The notes below the pieces were generated by a model. The model saw nothing but the letters and a program-made list of their open reading frames with translations, did no database searches and was not told the origin of the DNA. Below are positions 25,764 through 33,749 of a stretch of 34,398 nucleotides of DNA, piece by piece. The stretch is from Mariprofundus sp. (GTDB lineage: Bacteria > Pseudomonadota > Zetaproteobacteria > Mariprofundales > Mariprofundaceae). The position numbers and the translations under genes are program-made. The stretch's first letter is position 1, and each line of letters starts with the position of its first letter. The stretch covers positions 1 through 34,398 of the forward strand of contig JAUZQK010000106.1 in NCBI GenBank assembly GCA_030951025.1, in the 5' to 3' direction.

Positions 25764-26769
25764 AAATAATTTTCCACCCATTGGAGGTCTTTTTGAATAA
25801 CATTTCCTTGTGATCATCACTGTTGAACGAGTCTGACCTGAAATGCTGCAAAAAGGTCAGTTTAATACGTGTTGGACTGATGACGGTGGTCACGAGCTGT
25901 TCAATATTGATCTTGATGAAACGGCGCTTTTGTATCGCCCATGTTTTATAAGCCCGCCACTTTTTCAGAGATGCATAACTTGCGCCATACTGAAAATCAT
26001 CACTGTAGGCGGAAAAATAAGTCGTAGTGTTTTTGTTGCTCCATGCCATACGCCATGCCTCAAAGGCTTTTAAAACGAGCTGCTGTGGTGTGTCTGTTAC
26101 GGCAGATGGTGCAGGAGTCTGAATGTGAGCAATAATGTTTTTAGGCTCAGTGATGCTAACCGGCTTTTCTGTTGTAGATGCCGGAGGCAGCGCAATCTTT
26201 TTTGCTGCTGCAACAATAGTGGGGGGAGTCTTAGCTGTTGTTATCGCACTTGCACTGCTAGCGGCATTGGAAGGAAGCTCTAACAACCGTTGATAACGCC
26301 GTTGCAAGGCTGGGTTATTGCTGCGCTCCAATACCTTTTGATAGGCATCGGCAGCCAGTTTAACATACAGATCCCCGAGGTTTTCCTGGGCGGTTACATA
26401 ACCTGGCTTTAAAACCAGAGAGGCTTCCAGCTCATTGACGGCAGCTCTGATGTTGCCCATTTCATCATAAATCACGGCCAGATTGTTATGCGGTTCTGCC
26501 AGTTTGGGTTGCAAGGCAACGACCTGATGAAAGGCATGAATGGCGGCATCAAACTGTTGTTGTTCAGCCTGGGTTACACCGAGTAAAAACCATGCCTGAT
26601 AGTTTTCCGGCTCTGCCTTGAGCAAGTCTTGCAGGCTGCTAAGCGCTGCCGTGCTGTTATTTTGCTGGATTAAATGTTGAATGTCAGCCAGGGATGTTGT
26701 GCTGTTTTGTACTGCATAGGCCTGATGACTGGTGAGTAACAAACATAAAAATAAGATATTTTTCAGCAT
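25747..26769 (-). CDS. Secreted TPR protein with C-terminal NTF2-like domain
   Basis: A 340-residue exported protein. Residues 1-19 are a signal peptide (MLKNILFLCLLLTSHQAYA). Three to four tetratricopeptide repeats follow (about residues 30-165), with recognisable AWFLLGVTQAEQQQFDAAI and PHNNLAVIYDEMGNIRAAV. A Pro/Ala/Thr-rich linker (about 170-225) leads to an NTF2/SnoaL-like domain (about 228-340: VLKAFEAWRMAWSNKNTTT, WRAYKTWAIQKRRF). That domain is paralogous to the end of the L,D-transpeptidase encoded next. The pair probably works together in the periplasm, with the TPR protein as scaffold; this is inferred from the shared domain and the 17-base gene overlap. It is the first gene of the xerC operon. 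Confidence 0.82.
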   Translation of the reverse strand: MLKNILFLCLLLTSHQAYAVQNSTTSLADIQHLIQQNNSTAALSSLQDLLKAEPENYQAWFLLGVTQAEQQQFDAAIHAFHQVVALQPKLAEPHNNLAVIYDEMGNIRAAVNELEASLVLKPGYVTAQENLGDLYVKLAADAYQKVLERSNNPALQRRYQRLLELPSNAASSASAITTAKTPPTIVAAAKKIALPPASTTEKPVSITEPKNIIAHIQTPAPSAVTDTPQQLVLKAFEAWRMAWSNKNTTTYFSAYSDDFQYGASYASLKKWRAYKTWAIQKRRFIKINIEQLVTTVISPTRIKLTFLQHFRSDSFNSDDHKEMLFKKTSNGWKIIYEASM

Positions 26770-26879
26770 GTGAGCATCGTAACGACATTATTCAAAGGAA
26801 CAAGCAATTCCGCTGATATAAATGGGTATAGCCAAAGACCATTATCGCAGAGGCTGCGCAGTGCGCAGTAAAAGCAGTA

Positions 26880-27488
26880 TTATTTCTCCTTATCCTTGAG
26901 TGCTGTTACAGCTCCTCCGGAAAGTAATAGTTTCATGCCTTCTTCTACGCTGATATCGAGATGTTGCAGTTCGGATTCTTCGACAAATAATAACCAGCCA
27001 GTGGTTGGAAGCGGTGTGGACGGCACAAAAACCGATACACTTTTTGCACTGCCTGCCATTGCGGCTAAGGGACTGTCGCCGGTGACAAAGCCCATCACCA
27101 TGCAGCCCTTATGCGGGAACGGCACCATAACAACCTCTTTAAATGCCTTGGAGCCATCTCCGAATATGGCATCCAGAAACTGGCGCGTGGCGTTGTAAAC
27201 ATTGCGTATCAGAGGGATGCGACCCATGACCTTATCAACCAGACGCATGACATGGCGACCGATAAAATGTCTGGCCAAGGCTCCGACCATGATAATGAAA
27301 AGCAACGCCAGAATGATACCGAGCCCCGGTATATGGATGCCGAACAGGTTTTCAGGGCGAAATTCAGGCGGCAATAAGGCGATTGTTTGATCCGAGACTT
27401 CAATCAGCCAGTTGATCAGCGCCACAACCACCAGCAATGGCACCAGCGTGACAACACCTGCGAATAAATATTTCCTGAGTGCTATCAT
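26880..27488 (-). CDS. DUF502 family membrane protein
   Basis: A 202-residue inner-membrane protein with two membrane helices (about residues 9-29 and 50-72). The DUF502 signatures are present: YLFAGVVTLVPLLVVVALINW, then IPGLGIILALLFIIMVGALAR, RIPLIRNVYNATRQ, and the soluble segment with VPFPHKGCMVMGFVTG and VFVPSTPLPTTGWLLFV. Function is unknown across the family. Its start overlaps the stop of the preceding deacetylase gene (ATGA), so the two are made together. It is the last gene of the nadD-to-DUF502 run. Confidence 0.88.
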   Translation of the reverse strand: MIALRKYLFAGVVTLVPLLVVVALINWLIEVSDQTIALLPPEFRPENLFGIHIPGLGIILALLFIIMVGALARHFIGRHVMRLVDKVMGRIPLIRNVYNATRQFLDAIFGDGSKAFKEVVMVPFPHKGCMVMGFVTGDSPLAAMAGSAKSVSVFVPSTPLPTTGWLLFVEESELQHLDISVEEGMKLLLSGGAVTALKDKEK

Positions 27489-28474
27489 GGGGTGTTGTTC
27501 TGGCTAATCAAGGCTGTGTTAGCGCCTGTGTTGGGGTGCAATAATTGTTTGATCGATACCATATTTTTGGCATCGGCCTTGGTTAAGTAATTCTCCAGAA
27601 AGGCTACAGTTTTCCCTCTCGGATGTGCAATGATAATGCAACCGCGTTGTTTGGCAGCGCAGTTTCGGGCTTGCTGCCAGGCCTTTTGCATGGCCTCTAG
27701 AGTCATTTCATGATCAAGAAAAATCCGACGACTGGCCCAGGCAATGCCGGAGTCTCTGGCTACCTTGGCTGCGACACTGCGAGAGCTGGTTTTGGAATCG
27801 AGAAAAAACAGGCCTTGCTCACGACAGAGTTGCATCACCCATTGCATGGGTGAATCCAGCTGGGTCAATTTTGAACCCATGTGGTTATTGGTGCCTTCGG
27901 CATAAGGTACTTTTTTTAAATCACGTAAAAAAGTTTGTCGTATATCGTGTTGATCCATATTGGCACGCAAAAAATCATCCCCCATTTGCAAGGAAGGATC
28001 TTGCGGTTGCATCGGCAGATGCAGCATCACCACTTGCCCGGCCTGCTGGCTGAGTGTGGCGGCCTGGTGCGCAAACGGCGCATCAGGCAATACCGAGATG
28101 GCGACAGGTACCGAGAGCTTTAAAATGCGTTTCAGCGCCATTAAATCATAACCGACATCATCAATCACAAGTGCAATGCCATGTCCGCTTGGCAGCATTG
28201 AAGCTGAGGTGGCGGCACTTGTCGTACGCGCCCCTGCCCTGACAGGCTCAATGCGCTGGTGTGTGTTTGGCGTGCTTTTGTGTGCGATCTGTTTTTGTTG
28301 AAACGAATCTCTTGGTGGCGTTGTTATTTGGTTGGACGGCTGTTTACTCGGTGCTGCTGCCTTGTGATTACTTGTTTCATGTTGCGGTGCAACGACAATC
28401 AGAATGAGCAAGATGCCCAATAGCATACCCAGCAGCGCACTGAGCCAAAATGGCATACTTTTTTTCTTTGCCAT
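27485..28474 (-). CDS. Divergent polysaccharide deacetylase family protein (YibQ-like)
   Basis: A 329-residue membrane-anchored periplasmic protein. An N-terminal helix (about residues 9-28) is followed by a Ser/Thr/Gln-rich linker to about residue 95. A polysaccharide-deacetylase-like barrel begins at IALVIDDVGYDLMAL. Other landmarks are VAISVLPDAPFAH, VMLHLPMQP, NNHMGSKLT, FFLDSKTSSRSVA and IIIAHPRGKTV. The family (formerly DUF610) keeps the fold and several acidic and His residues of metal-dependent deacetylases; its substrate is uncertain. In many proteobacteria it lies next to EnvC and CtpA genes, as here, which points to the septal cell wall. Confidence 0.9.
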   Translation of the reverse strand: MAKKKSMPFWLSALLGMLLGILLILIVVAPQHETSNHKAAAPSKQPSNQITTPPRDSFQQKQIAHKSTPNTHQRIEPVRAGARTTSAATSASMLPSGHGIALVIDDVGYDLMALKRILKLSVPVAISVLPDAPFAHQAATLSQQAGQVVMLHLPMQPQDPSLQMGDDFLRANMDQHDIRQTFLRDLKKVPYAEGTNNHMGSKLTQLDSPMQWVMQLCREQGLFFLDSKTSSRSVAAKVARDSGIAWASRRIFLDHEMTLEAMQKAWQQARNCAAKQRGCIIIAHPRGKTVAFLENYLTKADAKNMVSIKQLLHPNTGANTALISQNNTP

Positions 28475-28519
28475 GCTTATATGGTGTTACGATTGAATGC
28501 CAATAAAACATGGCTCCTT

Positions 28520-29854
28520 TTAACTTTCAAGCGCATGCAATCCTTTCAGTAAATCCAGCGCACGTTGGAGTTGGGTGTCCAGCTTCAGACGCTGTTGCAT
28601 TTGATCGCTGGCATGGTTGCTGGGGGATTTTTTGACAGTCTTTCTCGCTGATTTTTTACCGTTTCCGTTGGACAAATGGCCTTTTAAATCGCGTTCGGAG
28701 ACAGATAAGCCGGAATTTAGTGCTTTCTCGGATTTGATGACCAGCTGTTCAACTTCAATATCAGGATCGATGCCGGTGGCCTGAATGGAGCGTCCACTCG
28801 GTGTATAATATAACGCAGTGGTGACTTTAATGGCTGTGCCGTCACCTAATGGAACCACCGATTGAACAGAGCCTTTACCAAAGCTCTTGATGCCGACCAG
28901 TACCGCGCGGTGATGATCCTGCAGGGCTCCTGCGACAATTTCAGACGCGGAAGCCGAGCCGTTATTGATCAATACAATCAGCGGTAAACCGTTTAACGCA
29001 TCACCACGGCTGGCATCGAAAGAGAGGTTTTTACCAGCTCTGGATTTGGTGGAAACAATATTACCTTTATTCAGGAACAAATCAGACACTTCGATAGCCT
29101 GATTCAGCAGGCCGCCCGGATTATTGCGTAAATCCAGCACTGCACCGGTCAAATGGCCATCGGCGCGTTTGCGTAATGCTTTCAGCTGTTTTTTCAACAG
29201 GCTGCCCGTGCGCTCTTGAAACTGGGTAATGCGCAGATAAGCATAACCTGGTGCCAGTAGATCACTCTTGACCGATTTCACCTTGATGATGGCGCGTACG
29301 ATTTTTATTTCCAGCGGAGCATTTGTACCCTTACGGAAGATGGTCAGCACAATGCTGGTCTTTGGTTTGCCGCGCATCAGTTTTACCGCTTCTGGCAGGC
29401 TCATATCGCGGGCCAGGGCTTCATTGATCTTAATAATCAAATCGCCAGCTTTCACTCCGGCCTTGTCAGCGGGTGTATCCTCAATCGGTGATACAATGCG
29501 AATGCCGCCTTCAGCCGCAGATATTTCAATGCCGAGACCACCAAATTCACCCTTGGTGTCGACTGTCATCTGCTTGTACATTTCTTTATCCATATACGTT
29601 GAATGCGGATCCAGACTCGACAACATGCCACTTAAAGCACCATCAATCAGCTTTTCGTCGTTCACATTTTCAACATAGGCTCGGCGTACCATCTCCATGA
29701 CACGGGAGAATTTTTGCAGCTGTTCATAATCGGTTGCAGCATCTGCCTGCAGGAAACCGGTGCCGGGACTCCATACCATTGCAGCAAGTGCAAGCATCAG
29801 TGCTGCCGTTGTGCCCAATAATAGATTACGTAATTTCGTGGATATTTTTTTCAT
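28520..29854 (-). CDS. ctpA: Carboxyl-terminal processing protease (S41 family)
   Basis: A periplasmic serine protease that trims the C-termini of exported proteins and can control cell-wall hydrolases. The 444-residue precursor has a signal or anchor at residues about 9-28. An N-terminal helical part (SRVMEMVRRAYVENVND, SSLDPHSTYM) is followed by a PDZ domain (about 90-170, GGLGIEIS and KAGVKAGDLIIKINE). The catalytic core has LRNNPGGLL, the Ser in NNGSASASEIVAGAL and the Lys in GIKSFGKGSVQ. The catalytic Ser-Lys dyad is therefore intact. A Lys/Ser-rich linker near residues 380-410 leads to a C-terminal helix. It lies between envC and the deacetylase gene, with gaps of 138 and 45 bases. Confidence 0.95.
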   Translation of the reverse strand: MKKISTKLRNLLLGTTAALMLALAAMVWSPGTGFLQADAATDYEQLQKFSRVMEMVRRAYVENVNDEKLIDGALSGMLSSLDPHSTYMDKEMYKQMTVDTKGEFGGLGIEISAAEGGIRIVSPIEDTPADKAGVKAGDLIIKINEALARDMSLPEAVKLMRGKPKTSIVLTIFRKGTNAPLEIKIVRAIIKVKSVKSDLLAPGYAYLRITQFQERTGSLLKKQLKALRKRADGHLTGAVLDLRNNPGGLLNQAIEVSDLFLNKGNIVSTKSRAGKNLSFDASRGDALNGLPLIVLINNGSASASEIVAGALQDHHRAVLVGIKSFGKGSVQSVVPLGDGTAIKVTTALYYTPSGRSIQATGIDPDIEVEQLVIKSEKALNSGLSVSERDLKGHLSNGNGKKSARKTVKKSPSNHASDQMQQRLKLDTQLQRALDLLKGLHALES

Positions 29855-29992
29855 TGTGATCCCAACTCCATCTCAATCATTTGAACCGCTGTCGTTTATT
29901 TTTAACTGTGCTGAATAATTACTGATAATGCTACAAACTGCCAGTGTTACGAATTCAATGCTGCGAATTGACGTTCTTGCACGGCCAATGCA

Positions 29993-31210
29993 TCAACGAC
30001 GACACCAGCGTTTCGGGTTCACCGCTTTGCCACGATCCCTGACTTCAAAATAAAGTGTCACCCGACTTACCCAGCCTGTGCTACCCGCATCGGCGATGAT
30101 TTCGCCTTCATCTACCCAGTCGCCCAGTTGTTTATACAGTGCGTTGTTATGGGCATACACACCAAGTACACCTTCACAATACTCGACTATGGTCATCAGG
30201 CCATAACCGCCAAACCAGTCGGCATAACGTATTTGTCCTGCCGCCATGGCTTGCACAGCCTTGTGCCGTGCTGTTGGTCTGAAGCGAACGCCTTGCAAGC
30301 GTGGCATGGCAGCTTTGGGGCGTGAATGATAGCTGGCCGTAATGCGGCCTCGAACAGGCCATTTTAAGCGCCCTTTACGTTTGCGAATGCTTTTGCGCTC
30401 AGCCTGCTGCTTGTCGATGGAGAGCAAATCCTGGCTCATGTTATCCAATAGGCGCATCAAAGCACGTTCTTCGCGAGCCAAACGCTGATCTTTTTGCTGT
30501 TTGGCTTTGACATTGCGCCGTACCCGGTTAATGACCTTGCGTTTGGCTTTGACTTGCGCGCTGAGTTGCTTGGCGGTCTGGCGTTTTAGCTGCTGTTGTT
30601 TGTGCTGCTGTACACGCTGGATTTGCAGATCGGAAGTGATTTGTGCCATTTCAGCGACTGATGCTTTAAATACACGCCGGTTATCTTCTTCGGAACGCAT
30701 CACATCGGTCAATAAAAAACGCCGATGTGGAATGTCACTGACCGGCACGCCGGTCAAGATACCCATCCATGCCGAGGCGTGGGTGCTGCGCTGCCAGGCT
30801 GCGGATGCTTGCTTGAGCATGGTCTGTTTTAAAGCCTCGATTTTTTGCTTTAATTGCTTGGCCTGACGTTGCAGGGCAACCATTTTTTTATCTGTGGCTA
30901 AGACTTTGGCGCGTGCTTCGCGACTGGCTTGCCGGGCTGAGATCAGGCTGGCATCGAGCTGGCGCAATTCTTTACCGATGCTGCCGAGCTGCTTCTCCAG
31001 CTTCTTCTTGACCTTGGCCAGGCGTTGGCGTTCATGTTTGATACGTTTGATCTGACTCTGGGTGTCTGTAGCAGCCCAGGCGTTGTTTATGCCGAGGCTT
31101 GTTGATCCGGTTGTGGTCAGGAACAGTGCTGTAAACAGCATCAGGGAAAACACGAACGATTTTGTCACCAACGGCTTTATTACAAACGGTTTCATCACAA
31201 AGCACCTCAT
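29993..31210 (-). CDS. envC: EnvC-like murein hydrolase activator (degenerate LytM domain)
   Basis: A 405-residue exported coiled-coil protein with an M23/LytM domain. A signal peptide ends near residue 47 (NNAWAA). Long coiled coils occupy about residues 50-135 and 185-285. The LytM domain covers about 290-400 and includes GRITASYHSR, GGYGLMTIVEYCEGVLGVYAHNN and VTLYFEVRDRGKAVNPKRW. The zinc-binding residues of active peptidases are missing: the HxH motif reads TLY and the first His-Asp site is altered. EnvC of E. coli has the same losses and acts by activating amidases, so I infer an activator. The start overlaps the rlmH stop (ATGA). The N-terminal 15 residues are an imperfect K-P/S-F-V repeat. 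Confidence 0.88.
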   Translation of the reverse strand: MRCFVMKPFVIKPLVTKSFVFSLMLFTALFLTTTGSTSLGINNAWAATDTQSQIKRIKHERQRLAKVKKKLEKQLGSIGKELRQLDASLISARQASREARAKVLATDKKMVALQRQAKQLKQKIEALKQTMLKQASAAWQRSTHASAWMGILTGVPVSDIPHRRFLLTDVMRSEEDNRRVFKASVAEMAQITSDLQIQRVQQHKQQQLKRQTAKQLSAQVKAKRKVINRVRRNVKAKQQKDQRLAREERALMRLLDNMSQDLLSIDKQQAERKSIRKRKGRLKWPVRGRITASYHSRPKAAMPRLQGVRFRPTARHKAVQAMAAGQIRYADWFGGYGLMTIVEYCEGVLGVYAHNNALYKQLGDWVDEGEIIADAGSTGWVSRVTLYFEVRDRGKAVNPKRWCRR

Positions 31211-31656
31211 ACGCGGTGGTAGGGGTGTCCCTGAATAATGGTAAAAGCTCGGTACAATTGCTCCAAGACTACGGCGCGAACCAGTTGGTGCGGCAGGGTG
31301 AGTTTGGATAAGCTCCAGCAGGCAGCTGCTTTTTCACGCACACTATCGTTCAAGCCATCTGCACCACCTATGACAAAATCCTGCTGCGCATCACCAGTTA
31401 ATCGACCCAGATAATCAGCCCAGCGGGTGCTGCCATGCATTGCCCCGTGTTCATCAAAGATAATAAAGCCCTGCCGCGCCTGTTGCAAAATGTGTTTACC
31501 TTCTTGCTGTTTGCGCTGTGAAACCTGTTTGCCACGGCCTTCAGGCAATTCAATCACCTGGCAGGCGGCAAAGGGTTTAAGGCGCTCGATAAAGCGCGCC
31601 TCAAAATCAGACAATTCTTTTGATCCCCGCCCAACCACGAGCAAACGCAGTTTCAC
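31207..31656 (-). CDS. rlmH: 23S rRNA (pseudouridine1915-N3)-methyltransferase RlmH
   Basis: Methylates pseudouridine 1915 in helix 69 of 23S rRNA. The 149-residue SPOUT-family protein has the start KLRLLVVGRG, the central FIIFDEHGAMHGS, the SAM-binding knot FVIGGADGLNDSVRE and the C-terminal LYRAFTIIQGHPYHR. I chose the GTG at 31656 because it overlaps the preceding stop codon as GTGA and places KLRLLVVG at the N-terminus, as in relatives; a start further upstream would add unrelated residues. It is coupled to rsfS upstream, a conserved rsfS-rlmH pair, and to envC downstream. Confidence 0.95.
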   Translation of the reverse strand: MKLRLLVVGRGSKELSDFEARFIERLKPFAACQVIELPEGRGKQVSQRKQQEGKHILQQARQGFIIFDEHGAMHGSTRWADYLGRLTGDAQQDFVIGGADGLNDSVREKAAACWSLSKLTLPHQLVRAVVLEQLYRAFTIIQGHPYHRV

Positions 31657-32663
31657 GATGTCTCGGTATTGCCATGTGGTGCAGACCATAAACGTTCAAG
31701 TTGAAAACTTTCGCGGGCATCTGGCAGAAACAAGTGCACAATCACATCACCCAAATCAACCAATAGCCATTCGGCCGCTTCCAAGCCTTCTACTTTGGCT
31801 GGCATTTCAAAGCGGTGTGCCACTTCACTGACTGATTTGGCCATGGCTTTGAGCTGGCGATTGCTGCGTCCACTGGCCAAAATAAAGCGGTCGGCAAAGT
31901 CGCAGCGGCCACGTACATCAATGACCAATATATCCTGTGCTTTGATATCTTCCAACGCTTCAACGAGTTGGCCGGTGAATATTTCATTTTTTTCTACTGT
32001 TGTCATGTTCCGTTCCTCTGTTCTATACTGTTTTTCAATATCCGATTGCAGCACTTTAGGCACTAAATCTGCGAAAGACAGCCCCAGTGCAGCATGCTTG
32101 CGAATCATTGTTGCCGAAATGTCCGGCAATGTCACCGCTAGCTCGCAACAATGGCCTGCTGTGATGCAAGATTTCCAATGCTGTAATGTGGTGCTTTTCC
32201 AACCCTCAAGCGCTTGCTGAGCATGTCTGGCGCTATAGTCCTGGCGTGCAAATACAGCAATATTGCATAGCTCTTGATGGGCTGGATATTCCTGCCAGGA
32301 TGTTAAACCATCCCAGGCATCGCTGCCCAACATCAGCCATGGCACGGTATCCGGAAAGCGTGTTTTGAATTGACGCAAGGTATCCACCATCGCGGTGGCT
32401 TGCTCTTGTTGCACTTCCCAATCTAGTACTCTTACCCTGCTTTGATGCTGAAAGACTCGCTCCATCCAGTCTAAACGCATCGCACCATCAGCATTGCCGG
32501 AAAGCACCCGATGCACAGGCATGGCTGGTATCACCCACACCTCATCCAGCCCCATAATATCGAGCCCAGCCTGCACCAAAGCCAGATGTCCAAGGTGCGG
32601 AGGATCAAAAGAGCCGCCAAACAAACCAATGCGGCGCGTGGATCTGATCTGCATGGTATTCAT
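31653..32663 (-). CDS. nadD-rsfS: NadD-RsfS fused reading frame: nicotinate-mononucleotide adenylyltransferase and ribosomal silencing factor
   Basis: One uninterrupted frame of 336 codons covers two normally separate genes. Residues about 1-210 are NadD, which adenylates nicotinic acid mononucleotide in NAD synthesis. The nucleotidyltransferase motif GSFDPPHLGH and the second motif ISATMIRKHA are intact. Residues about 220-336 are RsfS, which binds L14 and keeps ribosomal subunits apart during starvation; landmarks are FADRFILASGRSNRQLKAMA and WLLVDLGDVIVHLFLPDARESFQLERLW. No stop codon separates them, but a good internal ribosome site and ATG at 32006 could also produce RsfS alone. The ATG at 32663 is taken as start with AAGGAG 12 bases upstream. 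Its end overlaps the rlmH GTG. Confidence 0.88.
   Translation of the reverse strand: MNTMQIRSTRRIGLFGGSFDPPHLGHLALVQAGLDIMGLDEVWVIPAMPVHRVLSGNADGAMRLDWMERVFQHQSRVRVLDWEVQQEQATAMVDTLRQFKTRFPDTVPWLMLGSDAWDGLTSWQEYPAHQELCNIAVFARQDYSARHAQQALEGWKSTTLQHWKSCITAGHCCELAVTLPDISATMIRKHAALGLSFADLVPKVLQSDIEKQYRTEERNMTTVEKNEIFTGQLVEALEDIKAQDILVIDVRGRCDFADRFILASGRSNRQLKAMAKSVSEVAHRFEMPAKVEGLEAAEWLLVDLGDVIVHLFLPDARESFQLERLWSAPHGNTETS
32004..32019 (-). promoter_or_regulatory. Internal ribosome-binding site and start codon for a separate RsfS
   Basis: On the minus strand AGAGGA (32014-32019) lies seven bases before an ATG (32004-32006) in the fused nadD-rsfS frame. Initiation there would give a 117-residue RsfS of normal family length. 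This decides whether the fusion is obligatory or optional. Confidence 0.6.
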
Positions 32664-32810
32664 ATCGGCATGCTGCTCCTTAAAAGCAGCCACTCTATCG
32701 ATCAACAGCGGTGGAGCAATTTTGTTTTTGCCTGCTGTTCAAGAAGCAGTAGCTCCAGAATGAGGCGACCTGGACACGAAAGCCCTCTCCTACAGTTGAG
32801 GGAAAATAGT

Positions 32811-32848
32811 CACCCTATCATCAAGTTATAAAAGCCTGGTAGCGTTTA
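32811..32848. repeat. Diverged copy of part of the right-end repeat, at the 3' end of hepT
   Basis: These 38 bases match 33931-33968 with about five differences, including the shared core ATCAAGTTAT and AAAGCCTGG. They include the hepT stop codon and its last seven codons. The homology joins the end of hepT to the end of one direct-repeat copy 1.1 kb away. Confidence 0.7.
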
Positions 32849-33242
32849 TTACTGCATCTGTAAACAGCAGCAAATCATCCAGACCCGATTCGATAACAGC
32901 CTGAATGACAGCAACTTCAATATCCTGATGCTGATGAATCACAATGTTTCGAAAGCCAACCATGCGTTGCAGATTCTCAGACAAGCTGTCTGAAATCAGC
33001 CCTGCTTTTGCGAGCAGGGCAAAAGATTCCCGACTTTCATTAGGTATTCCCAGCTTACGGGTTTTAATCACCACATTGGCAAGATCAATGGCTTGTTCAC
33101 AAGCGCGGGTAATATTCAGGATTGCTGCATCCTGTCGGCTAAAGTCTTGGGAGAAGTTATCCCCTGCCAGTTGAAATTCTTCCTTAGCACGCTTGATACA
33201 GCGCTGGATGCTTTGAATTTTATTGATCATGACATCGTTCAT
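32826..33242 (-). CDS. hepT: HepT-like ribonuclease toxin (HEPN domain) with altered HxY motif
   Basis: The toxin of a type VII HepT-MntA toxin-antitoxin pair, an all-helical HEPN RNase that cleaves RNA when free. The 138-residue length is normal. The catalytic motif of the family is RX4HxY; here it reads R98-N-I-V-I-H103-Q-H105. Arg and His of the nuclease site are kept, but the tyrosine is His (codon CAT at 32928-32930). In characterised pairs that tyrosine is the one the antitoxin AMPylates to silence the toxin. The start overlaps the mntA stop (ATGA). Its last codons are shared with a repeat further right. Confidence 0.88.
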   Translation of the reverse strand: MNDVMINKIQSIQRCIKRAKEEFQLAGDNFSQDFSRQDAAILNITRACEQAIDLANVVIKTRKLGIPNESRESFALLAKAGLISDSLSENLQRMVGFRNIVIHQHQDIEVAVIQAVIESGLDDLLLFTDAVINATRLL

Positions 33243-33667
33243 ATTCGGATGGCTCGCCCGCTTGCATAAAAGGATTGTAAAATATCGGCACGCTCCTCAT
33301 TAAGCTTTTGATAGTAGGATATGGTCAACATTTCAAACTCATCGGCAGCATTATTATCTGCACAATAAATGCGCTGCTCAGCACTGATCACTTCTTTTTG
33401 CAATACAGTCGAGACCTGACGCAGATTAATCAGATCGATGTTTTTAGAGAACAGCTTTTCAAGCGCTTGATGCAAAGGCGTGGTATAAAGACCACTCAGT
33501 TTCCGGGCTTCCTGAACTGGAAAAAGTAAAGCGATATCAATATCGCTTGATGCTTTCTCATCAACTGTAGCCCATGAACCAAATAAATAGATCGCTTGGA
33601 TGAAGGGCAAATGAGCCAGGCAGGTTTGAATCAGCTGTTGCTTTTCATGGTTAACTACAAAGCCCAT
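33239..33667 (-). CDS. mntA: MntA-like nucleotidyltransferase antitoxin
   Basis: The antitoxin of the pair: a minimal nucleotidyltransferase that, in studied systems, transfers AMP from ATP onto HepT. The 142-residue protein has the GSX10DXD motif complete, G30-S31 to D42-I43-D44 in LFGSW and SDIDIALLF, and a third Asp candidate in KNIDLINLRQ. The enzyme should therefore be active. The ATG at 33667 is preferred because AGGAG lies eight bases upstream; a GTG nine bases earlier overlaps that site. It precedes hepT with an ATGA overlap, the usual antitoxin-first order. Confidence 0.9.
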   Translation of the reverse strand: MGFVVNHEKQQLIQTCLAHLPFIQAIYLFGSWATVDEKASSDIDIALLFPVQEARKLSGLYTTPLHQALEKLFSKNIDLINLRQVSTVLQKEVISAEQRIYCADNNAADEFEMLTISYYQKLNEERADILQSFYASGRAIRI

Positions 33668-33701
33668 CGAATCCACTCCTCTTGTATTATTTCAATATTT
33701 A

Positions 33702-33749
33702 ACAAGGAATAAGCAAAAGCCCGTATATTCCCTTGTATCACTCATTATA
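33702..33749 (-). promoter_or_regulatory. Candidate promoter and operator of mntA-hepT
   Basis: On the minus strand a perfect TATAAT (33744-33749) is followed by an imperfect inverted repeat: ACAAGGGAATA (33726-33736) and TATTCCTTGT (33702-33711). The arms would lie just past the expected transcription start, a usual place for an operator or for an RNA hairpin. No matching -35 box is evident 17 bases upstream. Confidence 0.45.

Noticed and set aside
26854-26868. CTGCGC-AGT-GCGCAG hairpin after the DUF502 gene
   Set aside because: Lies downstream of the stop on the minus strand but no T run follows, so it is not a convincing terminator.
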